Shown piece by piece: positions 1-6,708 of a stretch of 21,132 nt of DNA. Source of the DNA: JAUVZF01 sp964449275 (lineage in GTDB: Bacteria; Planctomycetota; Phycisphaerae; FEN-1346); contig CAYVAM010000063.1 of assembly GCA_964449275.1 (NCBI GenBank), positions 1 through 21,132 of the forward strand, in the 5' to 3' direction. The position numbers and the translations under genes were made by a program. A model generated the notes under the pieces. It ran no database searches. It saw nothing but the letters and a program-made list of their open reading frames with translations, and was not told the origin of the DNA. How positions within the stretch are numbered: position 1 is the first letter of the stretch; the number at the start of each line of letters is the position of its first letter.

Positions 1-692
1 AACAGCGCCGACCCGACGCGCACGATCGTGGCGCCTTCCTCGACGGCTACCTCGTAGTCCTGGGTCATGCCCATCGAGAGTTCCGTGAGCGGGTGCGGCA
101 GGTCGGCCTGGCGGTTGAGCGTCTCCATCAACTCCCTGAGTTCCACGAACAGCGGCCGCACGGTCTCGGCATCGTCCACGAACGGGGGCATCGTCATCAG
201 GCCCGCCAGGTCGATTCCCTCCAGCGCGGCGACCTGCGAAGCGATTGCGGGGGCGTCGGCGGGCGTGACGCCAGCCTTGGCCTCCTCGCCGCTCGTGTTC
301 ACCTCCAGCAGGCACGTGGCCCGCACGCCCCCGGCCCGGGCACGCTTGCTGATGGCCTCGGCCAGCCGCAGCGAGTCCACGCTGTGGATCATCGTGCACG
401 TCGGGACGACATACTTGACCTTGTTCCGTTGCAGGCGGCCGATCATGTGCCAGCGGACGCCCGTGTCGGCGAGTTCGGCGGCCCGGTCGCGGATCTGCTG
501 TGCCCGGTTCTCCCCGATGTCCTTCTGCCCGGCTTCGGCAAGAACGCGGATCGTCTCAGGTGCCACCGTCTTCGTGACGGCCACGAGGCGGACGTCACGT
601 GCCCCGCGGCCGCTCCGCGCCGCGGCCTCCGCGATGCGGTCGCGGACCTCTCGCAGGTTCGCCAGGACGCGTTCAGGTTGAAGGTCGGTCAT
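1..692 (-). CDS. yggS: YggS-family pyridoxal-phosphate-binding protein (PLP homeostasis), 3' end cut by window edge
   Basis: The reverse strand reads open from ATG at 692 to the window edge, giving about 230 residues without a stop. The family binds PLP without known catalysis and buffers PLP and amino-acid homeostasis in the cytosol. Visible signatures are VAVTKT near residues 38-42, whose Lys41 is the expected Schiff-base lysine, then GENRAQQ, then HMIGRLQRNK. Near the end comes LSMGM followed by EEGATIVRVGSALF, the family's phosphate-binding C-terminal signature. Only a few residues should be missing, since the family is about 220-240 residues long. The start lies 23 bases after the PEBP stop, so the two are probably cotranscribed. 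The ribosome site before 692 is weak, which would fit translational coupling. Identification is firm; the exact role in this organism is inferred from the family. Confidence 0.95.
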   Translation of the reverse strand, partial: MTDLQPERVLANLREVRDRIAEAAARSGRGARDVRLVAVTKTVAPETIRVLAEAGQKDIGENRAQQIRDRAAELADTGVRWHMIGRLQRNKVKYVVPTCTMIHSVDSLRLAEAISKRARAGGVRATCLLEVNTSGEEAKAGVTPADAPAIASQVAALEGIDLAGLMTMPPFVDDAETVRPLFVELRELMETLNRQADLPHPLTELSMGMTQDYEVAVEEGATIVRVGSAL

Positions 693-715
693 GGTGCGGC
701 ACCTGCCGGCGAGAC

Positions 716-1273
716 TCACCGGCTGTAGAGGCCGGTCAGTTTGGCTTCGGCCAGGATGTGTCCTTCGATGGCGGCAAGGAGGGCCTGTTTGTCGGCGCCG
801 GGGGCGAGTTCCAGTGTCTGGTCCAGGGCGTAGAGCGCAAAGTGGTAGTGGTGGACGCCGTGGCCGGGCGGCGGCATCGGGCCGCCGTAGCCGATCTTCG
901 GCCAACTGTTGTTGCCCTGGCAGGCGCCGCCGAGGTCCGTGACCGTCTCGGTCGCAGGCACGCCTTCGGGCAGGTTCCGCCGGTCGGCGGGGATGTTCCA
1001 GATGAGCCAGTGGTCCCACGTGCCGGCGGGTGCGTCCGGGTCGTCGCAGATGAGGGCCAGGCTCCTGGCGCCTTCCGGCGGGTCGGCCCACTCCAGCGGC
1101 GGCGACGAGTCGGCGCCCTCGCCGGTGTACTGTTTCGGGATGCGGTCACCGCCGGCAAACGCCGGGCTGGTCAGCGTAAAGGTCATGACGGTCTCCTTCG
1201 GCTTCTGCTTGCATGCGGTCGGGGCCGGCGTGACGGCCGCGAGGCCGATGGCCAACAGGACGCGGGGCAGCAC
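716..1273 (-). CDS. YbhB/YbcL-type PEBP (Raf-kinase-inhibitor-like) protein, possibly a lipoprotein
   Basis: This is a 185-residue phosphatidylethanolamine-binding-protein fold. CDDPDAP at residues 76-82, the following DHW, and GHGVHHYHF near 137-145 form the conserved ligand pocket. Bacterial members are small, mostly uncharacterised anion or lipid-head-group binders. Two starts are possible. GTG at 1273 adds a hydrophobic stretch and Cys21 followed by a charged linker, like a lipoprotein signal, but the residues before the cysteine (P-T-A) are a poor lipobox and the nearest GGAGG is too far upstream. ATG at 1186 (residue 30) has AAGGAG seven bases before it and gives a 156-residue cytosolic protein. 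I list the long form because the extension looks like an export signal. The gene is followed after 23 bases by yggS. Family assignment is firm, start and location are not. Confidence 0.88.
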   Translation of the reverse strand: MLPRVLLAIGLAAVTPAPTACKQKPKETVMTFTLTSPAFAGGDRIPKQYTGEGADSSPPLEWADPPEGARSLALICDDPDAPAGTWDHWLIWNIPADRRNLPEGVPATETVTDLGGACQGNNSWPKIGYGGPMPPPGHGVHHYHFALYALDQTLELAPGADKQALLAAIEGHILAEAKLTGLYSR

Positions 1274-1347
1274 GCGGGAAGCCGTCGCGGTCGTGGTTGC
1301 CTCCTTCAGTCTTTATGATGCGCCTACAGCCGCGATGCTGCAAGGGC

Positions 1348-1377
1348 AAAGGCCCGAGCCACACCCGTGGCCTCTTT
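1348..1377 (-). terminator. Possible hairpin terminator after the methyltransferase gene
   Basis: GCCAC and GTGGC pair around a four-base loop, extended by a bulged stem and flanked by AAAGG and CCTCTTT. It sits 13 bases past the methyltransferase stop and before the PEBP gene. The U tract is only three bases, so termination is a guess. Confidence 0.3.
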
Positions 1378-1389
1378 CGCCTGGTGTGC

Positions 1390-2202
1390 TCAGCCGGAGG
1401 GGATCTCGTCCAGAGTCTGGACCCGTTGCGGGGCGCGCTTGGCTGTCGTCTCCCGAAACGCACCCGTTTCTTCCTCGATGCGCCGGGTCGCGAGGGATGC
1501 GTACTGCTCGGACAACTCCGTGCCGACCCACCGTCGCCCGTGCCGCGCGGCCGCCACCAGCGTCGTGCCGCTGCCGGCGAAGGGGTCGAGAACCACGTCG
1601 TCCGGATTCGAGCAGGCCAGGACGATCCGCGCGAGCAGCGCCACCGGCATCTGGCACGGGTGCCAGCCCACCCGTTCCTTGAACGTGCCGCACACGCGCG
1701 AGAACGTCCAGACGTCGTCGGGTAGTTTGCCCTTCGGATTGGCCCGCTTGTCGTTGTACTTGAGTTGGCGGTCCGACGGGACGCGGACGGCGTCGGCGTT
1801 GAATGTGAACGCTCCGGGGTCCTTGACGAAGTAGAACAGGTGGGTGTGGCCGCGGTTGAACTTGCCTTTGCAGTTCTGGCCGAACGTGTACCGCCAGATG
1901 ACCCAGTTCCGCAGCGTGGCCCGCGGCCGCATCATCACGCGGACCTCGGCGGCGTATGCGTCGCCGATGGCGATCCAGAACGAGCCGGTCGGCGTGAGGA
2001 CACGAAGGCACTGATCCAGCCATCGGCGGGTCCACTTCACGTACTCGGGTGGTGCAATGTTATCATGGTACGTATCGTATTTGTATCCGATGTTGAACGG
2101 CGGGTCGGCGAACACGAGGTCCACGCAGCCCTCGGGCCACGTGGGCAGGATTTCCAGGAGGTCGCCTTGAACGATCGTCCCGACCGGCGGGAGGTCGGCC
2201 AT
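1390..2202 (-). CDS. Orphan site-specific DNA methyltransferase, beta-class, adenine-N6 type
   Basis: The 270-residue protein carries the catalytic motif IV DPPF at about residues 33-36, followed by NIGYKYDTYHD. The AdoMet-binding motif I DPFAGSGTT lies near 206-214 and an acidic motif II residue (Glu229) follows in VGTELSEQY. Catalytic motif first, then the target-recognition region, then the AdoMet site is the beta-class order. DPPF with Phe fits N6-adenine rather than N4-cytosine transfer, though this is not absolute. No restriction endonuclease, specificity subunit or helicase lies nearby, so it looks like a solitary regulatory or epigenetic methylase. I chose ATG 2202, which has GGGGA eight bases upstream; a TTG at 2217 would add five residues. 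The recognition sequence cannot be read from the protein. It is transcribed away from dacB. Confidence 0.93.
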   Translation of the reverse strand: MADLPPVGTIVQGDLLEILPTWPEGCVDLVFADPPFNIGYKYDTYHDNIAPPEYVKWTRRWLDQCLRVLTPTGSFWIAIGDAYAAEVRVMMRPRATLRNWVIWRYTFGQNCKGKFNRGHTHLFYFVKDPGAFTFNADAVRVPSDRQLKYNDKRANPKGKLPDDVWTFSRVCGTFKERVGWHPCQMPVALLARIVLACSNPDDVVLDPFAGSGTTLVAAARHGRRWVGTELSEQYASLATRRIEEETGAFRETTAKRAPQRVQTLDEIPSG

Positions 2203-2259
2203 TCGCGTTATCCCCAACGGGTTGCGGCCCGAGGGCGGCGCTGCCCTACGCCAGAGTTC

Positions 2260-2287
2260 TTTACAACTCCGACGCTGAGATTATAAT
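2260..2287 (+). promoter_or_regulatory. Sigma70-like promoter for dacB, with a symmetric -10 that may also fire toward the methyltransferase
   Basis: TTTACA (2260-2265), 16 bases, then a perfect TATAAT (2282-2287) point toward dacB, giving a leader of about 100 bases. The -10 lies in the palindrome ATTATAAT (2280-2287), so the minus strand also reads TATAAT, about 80 bases before the methyltransferase ATG. The minus-strand -35 is poor. Confidence 0.6.
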
Positions 2288-2327
2288 GGCCTCCACCGTG
2301 GGTGCAACTCAGAATTTGCTCTCGGCG

Positions 2328-2360
2328 GGTGGCATGGCCACACGCCTCTGCGTGGCCATG
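2328..2360. repeat. Palindromic repeat family A, copy A1, in the dacB leader
   Basis: GGGTGG precedes CATGGCCAC (2333-2341), and the mirror GTGGCCATG lies at 2352-2360. The same arms recur at 4361-4432 and 5186-5252. This single hairpin would be transcribed in the 5' leader of dacB if the promoter at 2260-2287 is used. Confidence 0.75.
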
Positions 2361-2393
2361 TTTCTTGACTGCGGCTGAAGGGATTGATGGCTG

Positions 2394-3923
2394 ATGCGTA
2401 AGTCGTTCTCCTTGATCCTCTCGGTTGGCCTCGTTGTGGTTCTCCTGACGTGGCCTCCCTGCGCACGGGCCGCCGAGCCGACCGCGGCCGTCGAAGCGCT
2501 TCGCGCTCGTATCGAGGAGATCCTCGCCGGCGCCGGACTCGCGGAGACGGTCGTTGCGGTCCATGCCGTTGCGCTGGCGGCACCGCCGGACCATGTTCGA
2601 AACGACGTGCTCTACAGCCTGCGGCCGGACGTGCCGCTCATCCCGGCGAGCACGATGAAACTGGTGACGACGGCCGCCTGTTTCGACCGCCTGGGTCCCG
2701 GCTGGCGCATCCGGACGCACGTCGGCCGCATCCCCTCGCGCAAGGTGAAAGGCAAGTGGGACCTGGCGGTCATCGGCGGCGGCGACCCGAACTTCTCCGG
2801 ACGGTTCTACGGCGGCGACACACTCGGCGCGTTCCGCAAATGGGCCGAGGTCCTCAAAGGGCGCGGCGTGACGGCCGTCGAGCGGGTCATCCTCGACGAC
2901 ACGCTCTTTGACACGGTGCTGGTGCATCCGAGTTGGCCGGCGAATCAGCGCGCCGAGTGGTACGAGGCCCCCGCCGGCGCCCTGTCGATCAACGACAACT
3001 GTCTGAACGTTCACGTAGCGCCGGGCAAGGTGGGCGGGCCCGCCCGCGTGTGGGTCGAGCCCCCTGGGGGCATCGCACGCGTCACGGGCAGGATCCTGAC
3101 GGTTGCCGACCGGAAGGCCCACCGGTTCAGCCTCGAGCGGGTGGTGGACGAGCGGGGCCTGGCGATCCGGGTAGGCGGCCGCTATTGGAGCAAGGCGTCT
3201 GCGGCGGTCGAGTTCCGCACGCTCGACGATCCGACTCGCGTCTTCGGCCTTGCCCTCGTGCATGCTCTCCGCGCCTCCGGCATCGAGGTGGCCGGGCCGG
3301 TGGTGCGGGCGCGGCTGGCGGCCCCGGACGGGGCTGCGCGAAAGGATTTCGTCTGCGATTTGGTTCACGCCTCCCGCTTGGACGCCACCGTCGCCGTTGC
3401 CAACAAACGGAGCCAGGGGATGTACGCCGAGTGTCTGCTGAAACTGCTCGGCGCGTACGGCCTCACGCCGCACGTCACCACGCTGTTGCCGCCGCGGCAA
3501 GGGTCGTGGCAGAGCGGGGCCGACGAGGTCCGCCGCTGGCTCTCGGAGCGCGGCGTGCCGAACGCCGGGTGCGTCTTCGATGACGGGTCGGGCCTGTCGC
3601 GGGAGAATCGGCTCACGGCCTTCACCGTGACGCACCTTCTGGGGCTGATGCACCGGCTGCACGGGCCGCGGTGGGTCCAGACGCTGTCCGTAGCCGGCCG
3701 CGACGGCAGCCTCCACAAACGGATGCGCGGCACCGCCGCCGAGGGACGCGTGTACGGAAAAACCGGCTACATCCGCGGCGTCACCGCCCTGTCGGGGTAC
3801 GTGTATGCCGCCGGCGGCCGGGTCATCGCGTACTCGATCCTGATGAATAACCTTCCCTCGGGTTCCCTCTGGAAAGCGCGCCTGGCGCAGGACAAAATCT
3901 GCCTGCGTTTGGTTGACATGTAG
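2394..3923 (+). CDS. dacB: D-alanyl-D-alanine carboxypeptidase/endopeptidase, PBP4 type (peptidase S13)
   Basis: This 509-residue exported protein trims or cleaves peptidoglycan cross-bridges in the periplasm. An N-terminal signal peptide (basic start, hydrophobic core about 6-20, ARA cleavage near 24-26) leads into the S13 domain. The SxxK motif is S86-T-M-K89, with S86 the nucleophile. DDGSGLSRENRLT spans about 396-408 and KTG is at 456-458, followed by YIRGVTALSGYV. Length is normal for the family (about 480-520). The expected SxN motif is odd: the aligned stretch reads NKRSQGMYAECLLK, so S340 is kept but the Asn position is Gly342. Start ATG 2394 follows GAAGGG at slightly long spacing. 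The stop codon is the TAG of a GTAG-footed hairpin that begins at 3920. Identification is firm; activity with the altered motif is open. Confidence 0.95.
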   Translation: MRKSFSLILSVGLVVVLLTWPPCARAAEPTAAVEALRARIEEILAGAGLAETVVAVHAVALAAPPDHVRNDVLYSLRPDVPLIPASTMKLVTTAACFDRLGPGWRIRTHVGRIPSRKVKGKWDLAVIGGGDPNFSGRFYGGDTLGAFRKWAEVLKGRGVTAVERVILDDTLFDTVLVHPSWPANQRAEWYEAPAGALSINDNCLNVHVAPGKVGGPARVWVEPPGGIARVTGRILTVADRKAHRFSLERVVDERGLAIRVGGRYWSKASAAVEFRTLDDPTRVFGLALVHALRASGIEVAGPVVRARLAAPDGAARKDFVCDLVHASRLDATVAVANKRSQGMYAECLLKLLGAYGLTPHVTTLLPPRQGSWQSGADEVRRWLSERGVPNAGCVFDDGSGLSRENRLTAFTVTHLLGLMHRLHGPRWVQTLSVAGRDGSLHKRMRGTAAEGRVYGKTGYIRGVTALSGYVYAAGGRVIAYSILMNNLPSGSLWKARLAQDKICLRLVDM

Positions 3924-3941
3924 GCCGGGGCGTGCCCCGGC
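3920..3941 (+). repeat. REP-like hairpin with GTAG foot overlapping the dacB stop
   Basis: GTAG at 3920-3923 is followed by GCCGGGG (3924-3930), loop CGTG, and CCCCGGC (3935-3941). The TAG of the foot is the dacB stop codon. It may double as a transcript-end hairpin, but no T tract follows. Confidence 0.7.
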
Positions 3942-3972
3942 GAGGGTTCGTGCCGTCAGGCACGATTGCGCT

Positions 3973-4119
3973 GTAGCCACGTGGCGCGAGCCCGTGGAAG
4001 GCGGGAGCGAGACAGTCTGCGTGAGGAGCCCCGGCGGGGCGATTGAGGCTTCAGGCGCCCCGCTGGGGCTCGGGGGCTTGGGCTGCCGCTCTTGCCCCCG
4101 GACTGGCGTCCGGGGCTAC
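3973..4119. repeat. BIME-like cluster of REP hairpins bounded by GTAG and CTAC
   Basis: The left end is GTAG (3973-3976) plus a CCACG/CGTGG stem with an inner GGC/GCC. The right end, read on the minus strand, is GTAG (4119-4116) then a perfect 8-base stem at 4096-4103/4108-4115 with a four-base loop. Between them a GGAG foot (4024-4027) precedes a GCCCC/GGGGC hairpin and another similar stem. Inverted GTAG-footed hairpins are the layout of bacterial interspersed mosaic elements. No associated transposase is present. Confidence 0.6.
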
Positions 4120-4352
4120 AGCGCAGCCGCCCCTAGCGGGGCTGACGGCAACGGCGGGATTCCTCCCCTGGCTGGGCGCCGTGGCGACCGCACTCGCCAC
4201 GGCACGCCGGCGCTCGGTCGGAATGAGAGATCAACGGCGCGCGATCCCTGTCGGATGCTTCTCCAGAAACTCGGCTTGATGCGTGCGGCCGGTCGAGTCT
4301 TTTAGGGTTGCCGGGCCGGAGAGGGGGGTCTAATATCGGTGGTGCGCCGTTC

Positions 4353-4438
4353 GGGGGTGGCATGGCCACGCTTGCGTGGCCATGGCGCACACCGGACCAA
4401 GGGATGTTCATGGCCACACAAGCGTGGCCATGCCCCCC
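4353..4438. repeat. Palindromic repeat family A, mirrored pair A2/A3
   Basis: GGGGGTGG (4353-4360) leads into a perfect 11-base inverted repeat (CATGGCCACGC at 4361-4371, its complement at 4374-4384, loop TT). After 24 bases a second copy in opposite orientation (4409-4432) ends in CCCCCC. The pair is a composite with inverted ends, directly upstream of the metallo-beta-lactamase gene. The same layout recurs at 5178-5258. Confidence 0.8.
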
Positions 4439-4476
4439 GGCCGGCGGGCCGACGCCCTGCGGCGGGAGGGGGATCG

Positions 4477-5121
4477 GTGTCCGACGTGCGGGCGGACGTT
4501 CTGGCGATCGGCTCTCTGGCGGCGAACGCCTACTGGGACGAGAAGACGCCCGTCCGCCGCGAGTACGCCACCGCCACGCTTGTGCGGTCGGATGACGTGG
4601 TTCTGGTCGTGGACCCCGGCTGGCCGGCGGACGTGCTGCGTGCGGCCTTGTACTATCGGGTGGGCCTGGAAGCGGCGGCCGTCACGCACGTGTTCCTGAC
4701 GCATTTCGATCCGGCGCACTTCGGCGGCATCGGCGTCTTCGCCGGCGCCGTCTGGTCGATGTACGAGGAGGAGATCCGCTGGGCCGAGGCCGAGGCCCCC
4801 GCCGGCGACGCGGGATGCGAGGTCCTTGAGCAAATCGAGGCGGCCCCTGAGAAGTTCGCGCCGGGGGTGGACCTGTTCCCGACGTTCGGCCACACCCCGG
4901 GCCATGCGTCGCTGCTCGTGTATACGCCCATCCAGAGCCTGATCGTCGCAGGCGACGCCGTGCTGACGCGCGATCACTTCGAGCACGGAGACCTCGGCGA
5001 GGGGCAGTGGGACCTCGAGAAGGCGAAAGAATCGTTCCAGGACGTGCTCGAGATCGCCGACCTCATCGTGCCGGGCCACGACAACCTGTTCGTGTGCCGC
5101 GCGCCCGGCGGGCTGCTGTAG
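4477..5121 (+). CDS. Metallo-beta-lactamase-fold protein with altered metal-binding motif
   Basis: Starting at GTG 4477, which follows a GGGAGGGGG ribosome site, the protein is 214 residues, close to a bare MBL domain. The open frame extends upstream to 4339 but that part translates the repeat element, so I reject it. Fold signatures are VVDPGW (about 44-49), VTHVFLTHFDPAHFGG (about 70-84), TFGHTPGHASLLVYT (about 136-150), VAGDAVLTRDH (157-167) and IVPGHDNLF (197-205). The usual HxHxDH is here H76-F-D-P-A-H81: the second His is Asp and the metal-binding Asp is Ala. The remaining His and Asp ligands (H143, D160, H201) are kept. Bacterial relatives are hydrolases of varied substrates; a one-metal or non-canonical site is possible. 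The substrate is unknown, and no neighbour suggests one. Confidence 0.85.
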   Translation: MSDVRADVLAIGSLAANAYWDEKTPVRREYATATLVRSDDVVLVVDPGWPADVLRAALYYRVGLEAAAVTHVFLTHFDPAHFGGIGVFAGAVWSMYEEEIRWAEAEAPAGDAGCEVLEQIEAAPEKFAPGVDLFPTFGHTPGHASLLVYTPIQSLIVAGDAVLTRDHFEHGDLGEGQWDLEKAKESFQDVLEIADLIVPGHDNLFVCRAPGGLL

Positions 5122-5127
5122 AAACAA

Positions 5128-5160
5128 TGAAGAATGACGAAATCAGAATGACGAATAAAG
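5128..5160. repeat. Short AT-rich dispersed repeat with AGAATGACGAA units
   Basis: AGAATGACGAA occurs at 5131-5141 and again at 5145-5156. Its reverse complement appears in the spacer before the FAH gene (10983-11003). It lies just past the metallo-beta-lactamase stop. Confidence 0.55.
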
Positions 5161-5177
5161 GTCAGAGCGACAATGAC

Positions 5178-5258
5178 GGGGGTGGCATGGCCACGCTTGC
5201 GTGGCCATGTGCGCGAATCTGGAACATGGTCACGCAACGGCGCGTGACCATGCCACCC
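5178..5258. repeat. Palindromic repeat family A, mirrored pair A4/A5
   Basis: GGGGGTGG (5178-5185) plus an 11-base perfect inverted repeat (5186-5196/5199-5209, loop TT) is followed after 15 bases by a second hairpin (5225-5235/5242-5252) and CCACCC (5253-5258). In the second hairpin both arms carry a matched change (GGCC to GGTC on the left, GGCC to GACC on the right), so pairing is preserved. Confidence 0.82.
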
Positions 5259-5313
5259 AGGAATGCCACCCTGACAGGCTTCCGGTAGCGATGGCGTTGC
5301 GGGAGGGCCGCCC

Positions 5314-6708
5314 ATGTTAAATGTCCTGGCCGAATTCCCCCTGCACCTGCTGGCCATGGCGCTGCTGTTGGGGGCGTCGGGCTTCTTCTCCGGCGCCGAG
5401 ACGGCGATGTTCAACCTTACGCGGGACCAACTGCGCCGCTTCGGCGTTTCACGAAGTCCGTTTCGGCGTGTCACTGCGCGGCTGATGGACGAGCCGCGGC
5501 GGGTGCTGGTGACCGTTCTGGCCGGCAACATGACGGTGAACGTGGCGTTCTTCGTCATGGGTGTGATGCTGATGCAGAAGGTGGGCGTGCGGCACCCGGA
5601 CACGGCGGGGACGTGGCGGTTCATCATCGGGACGCTCACACCGCTGCTGGTCATCGTCTTCGGCGAGGTCACGCCCAAGAGCGTGGCGGCGACGATGCCG
5701 GGCCGGTTGGCCCCGGTGGCCGGTCTGCCGCTCATGGTCCTGGGGTACCTTGTGCTCCCGGTTCGTCTCCTGCTCGGCTACGCGATCGTTGTGCCGCTCG
5801 CGCGTCTGATTACGGGCGGCCGCAGAGACGAGCGCGGCTTCGTGACGACCGACGAACTCCAGGCCATCGTCGAGGTGGCCGAAAACGATGGCACCGTCTC
5901 CGGCGCCGAGAGCGACATGCTCGCCGACATCCTCGAACTTGGCGAGATGAAGGTCCGTGAAGTCATGACGCCGCGCGTCGAGATCGTCGGCTGCGACGTC
6001 CGCGCCCACACACGCGACGTCCTGCCTGTCTTCAAGCGGTCGATGAAGACCAAGATCCTCGTGTACGAAGGGCGGATGGACAACGTCGTCGGCGTGGTGT
6101 ACGCGAAGACGGCGTTCCTGAACCCCGCCGTGCCGCTCGCCGACCTGGTCCGGCCGGTCCGTTACGTGCCGGAAACCAAGACGGTCGAGAGTTTGCTGAA
6201 GACGTTCCGGGCGCGGCGGATTCAGTTCGCCGTTGTGGTGGACGAGTACGGCGGCCTGGCGGGCCTTGTGACGCTGGAAGATTGCCTGGAGGAGATCGTC
6301 GGCGAGATCGAAGACGAGACGGACGTTCCCGCCGCCGAGCCCGTCCGGCGGCTCGCACCTTCGCACTACCTCCTGGCCGGGAACCTCTCGATCCGCAGTT
6401 GGGAGGACCTGTTTGACATGGACCTTCCGGAGGGCGGCGGCCGGTACTCGACCGTGGCGGGGTTCGTGACCAGTTTGCTGGGGCGGTTGCCAAAGCGCGG
6501 TGACACGGCCCGCTGGAGGAACCTCGAGTTCTGTGTGGACGAGGTCCGCCGCCGGCGCGTGACGCGCGTTCGCTTGCGTCTGCTGCCCGGAAAGGGCGCT
6601 GTAAGGCATCCGTCTGAAAAGAATACGGGAACGTATGTCCGAAGTCAGGACCCGTTCCGGGGAGAAGCCGCGGACGACGCCGCCTCCGAGGCGGAAGGTG
6701 ACGAATGA
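5314..6708 (+). CDS. CNNM transmembrane / tandem CBS / CorC_HlyC protein (hemolysin-C or magnesium-cobalt efflux type)
   Basis: This is a 464-residue inner-membrane protein of the CNNM/CorC family, linked elsewhere to Mg/Co/Na transport and not a haemolysin in practice. An N-terminal CNNM (DUF21) domain covers about 1-180, with GFFSGAETAMFNLTRDQL at 23-40 and the conserved FGEVTPKS at 116-123. A pair of CBS domains follows, the first opening MTPRVEIVGCDV (218-229) and the second containing VVVDEYGGLAGLVTLEDCLEEIVGEI (307-332). Residues about 345-425 form the C-terminal CorC_HlyC domain, including GGRYSTVAGFVTSLLGRLP. ATG 5314 has GGGAGG seven bases upstream. The stop overlaps the next gene's start, and the next gene is a paralogue, so the two are translationally coupled and may form a heteromer. 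The transported ion is not readable from the sequence. Confidence 0.93.
   Translation: MLNVLAEFPLHLLAMALLLGASGFFSGAETAMFNLTRDQLRRFGVSRSPFRRVTARLMDEPRRVLVTVLAGNMTVNVAFFVMGVMLMQKVGVRHPDTAGTWRFIIGTLTPLLVIVFGEVTPKSVAATMPGRLAPVAGLPLMVLGYLVLPVRLLLGYAIVVPLARLITGGRRDERGFVTTDELQAIVEVAENDGTVSGAESDMLADILELGEMKVREVMTPRVEIVGCDVRAHTRDVLPVFKRSMKTKILVYEGRMDNVVGVVYAKTAFLNPAVPLADLVRPVRYVPETKTVESLLKTFRARRIQFAVVVDEYGGLAGLVTLEDCLEEIVGEIEDETDVPAAEPVRRLAPSHYLLAGNLSIRSWEDLFDMDLPEGGGRYSTVAGFVTSLLGRLPKRGDTARWRNLEFCVDEVRRRRVTRVRLRLLPGKGAVRHPSEKNTGTYVRSQDPFRGEAADDAASEAEGDE

Larger units (their letters stand above)
3924..4476. other. 553-base gene-free spacer filled with REP-like hairpins
   Basis: I see no credible gene here: the open frames have no recognisable domain and read through inverted repeats. 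The spacer holds the GTAG hairpin after dacB and a GTAG...CTAC bounded cluster (3973-4119). A further GCCCC/GGGGC stem lies near 4132-4144. The paired family A element (4353-4438) is at the right end. The rest appears to be decayed copies of the same kinds of sequence. Confidence 0.65.

Noticed and set aside
2208..3980. A 590-residue open frame antisense to dacB
   Set aside because: It mirrors dacB codon by codon, has no recognisable domain, and is Pro/Arg/Ala/His-rich as expected from antisense GC-rich codons.
3913..4305. 130-residue frame after dacB
   Set aside because: It crosses several REP-like hairpins, has no ribosome site and no recognisable protein pattern.
4339..4476. N-terminal extension of the metallo-beta-lactamase frame
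   Set aside because: It translates the family A palindromes; the ribosome site and fold begin at GTG 4477.
5314..6708. A haemolysin toxin
   Set aside because: The HlyC-type name is historical; the domains (CNNM, CBS, CorC_HlyC) indicate a membrane ion-transport or regulatory protein.
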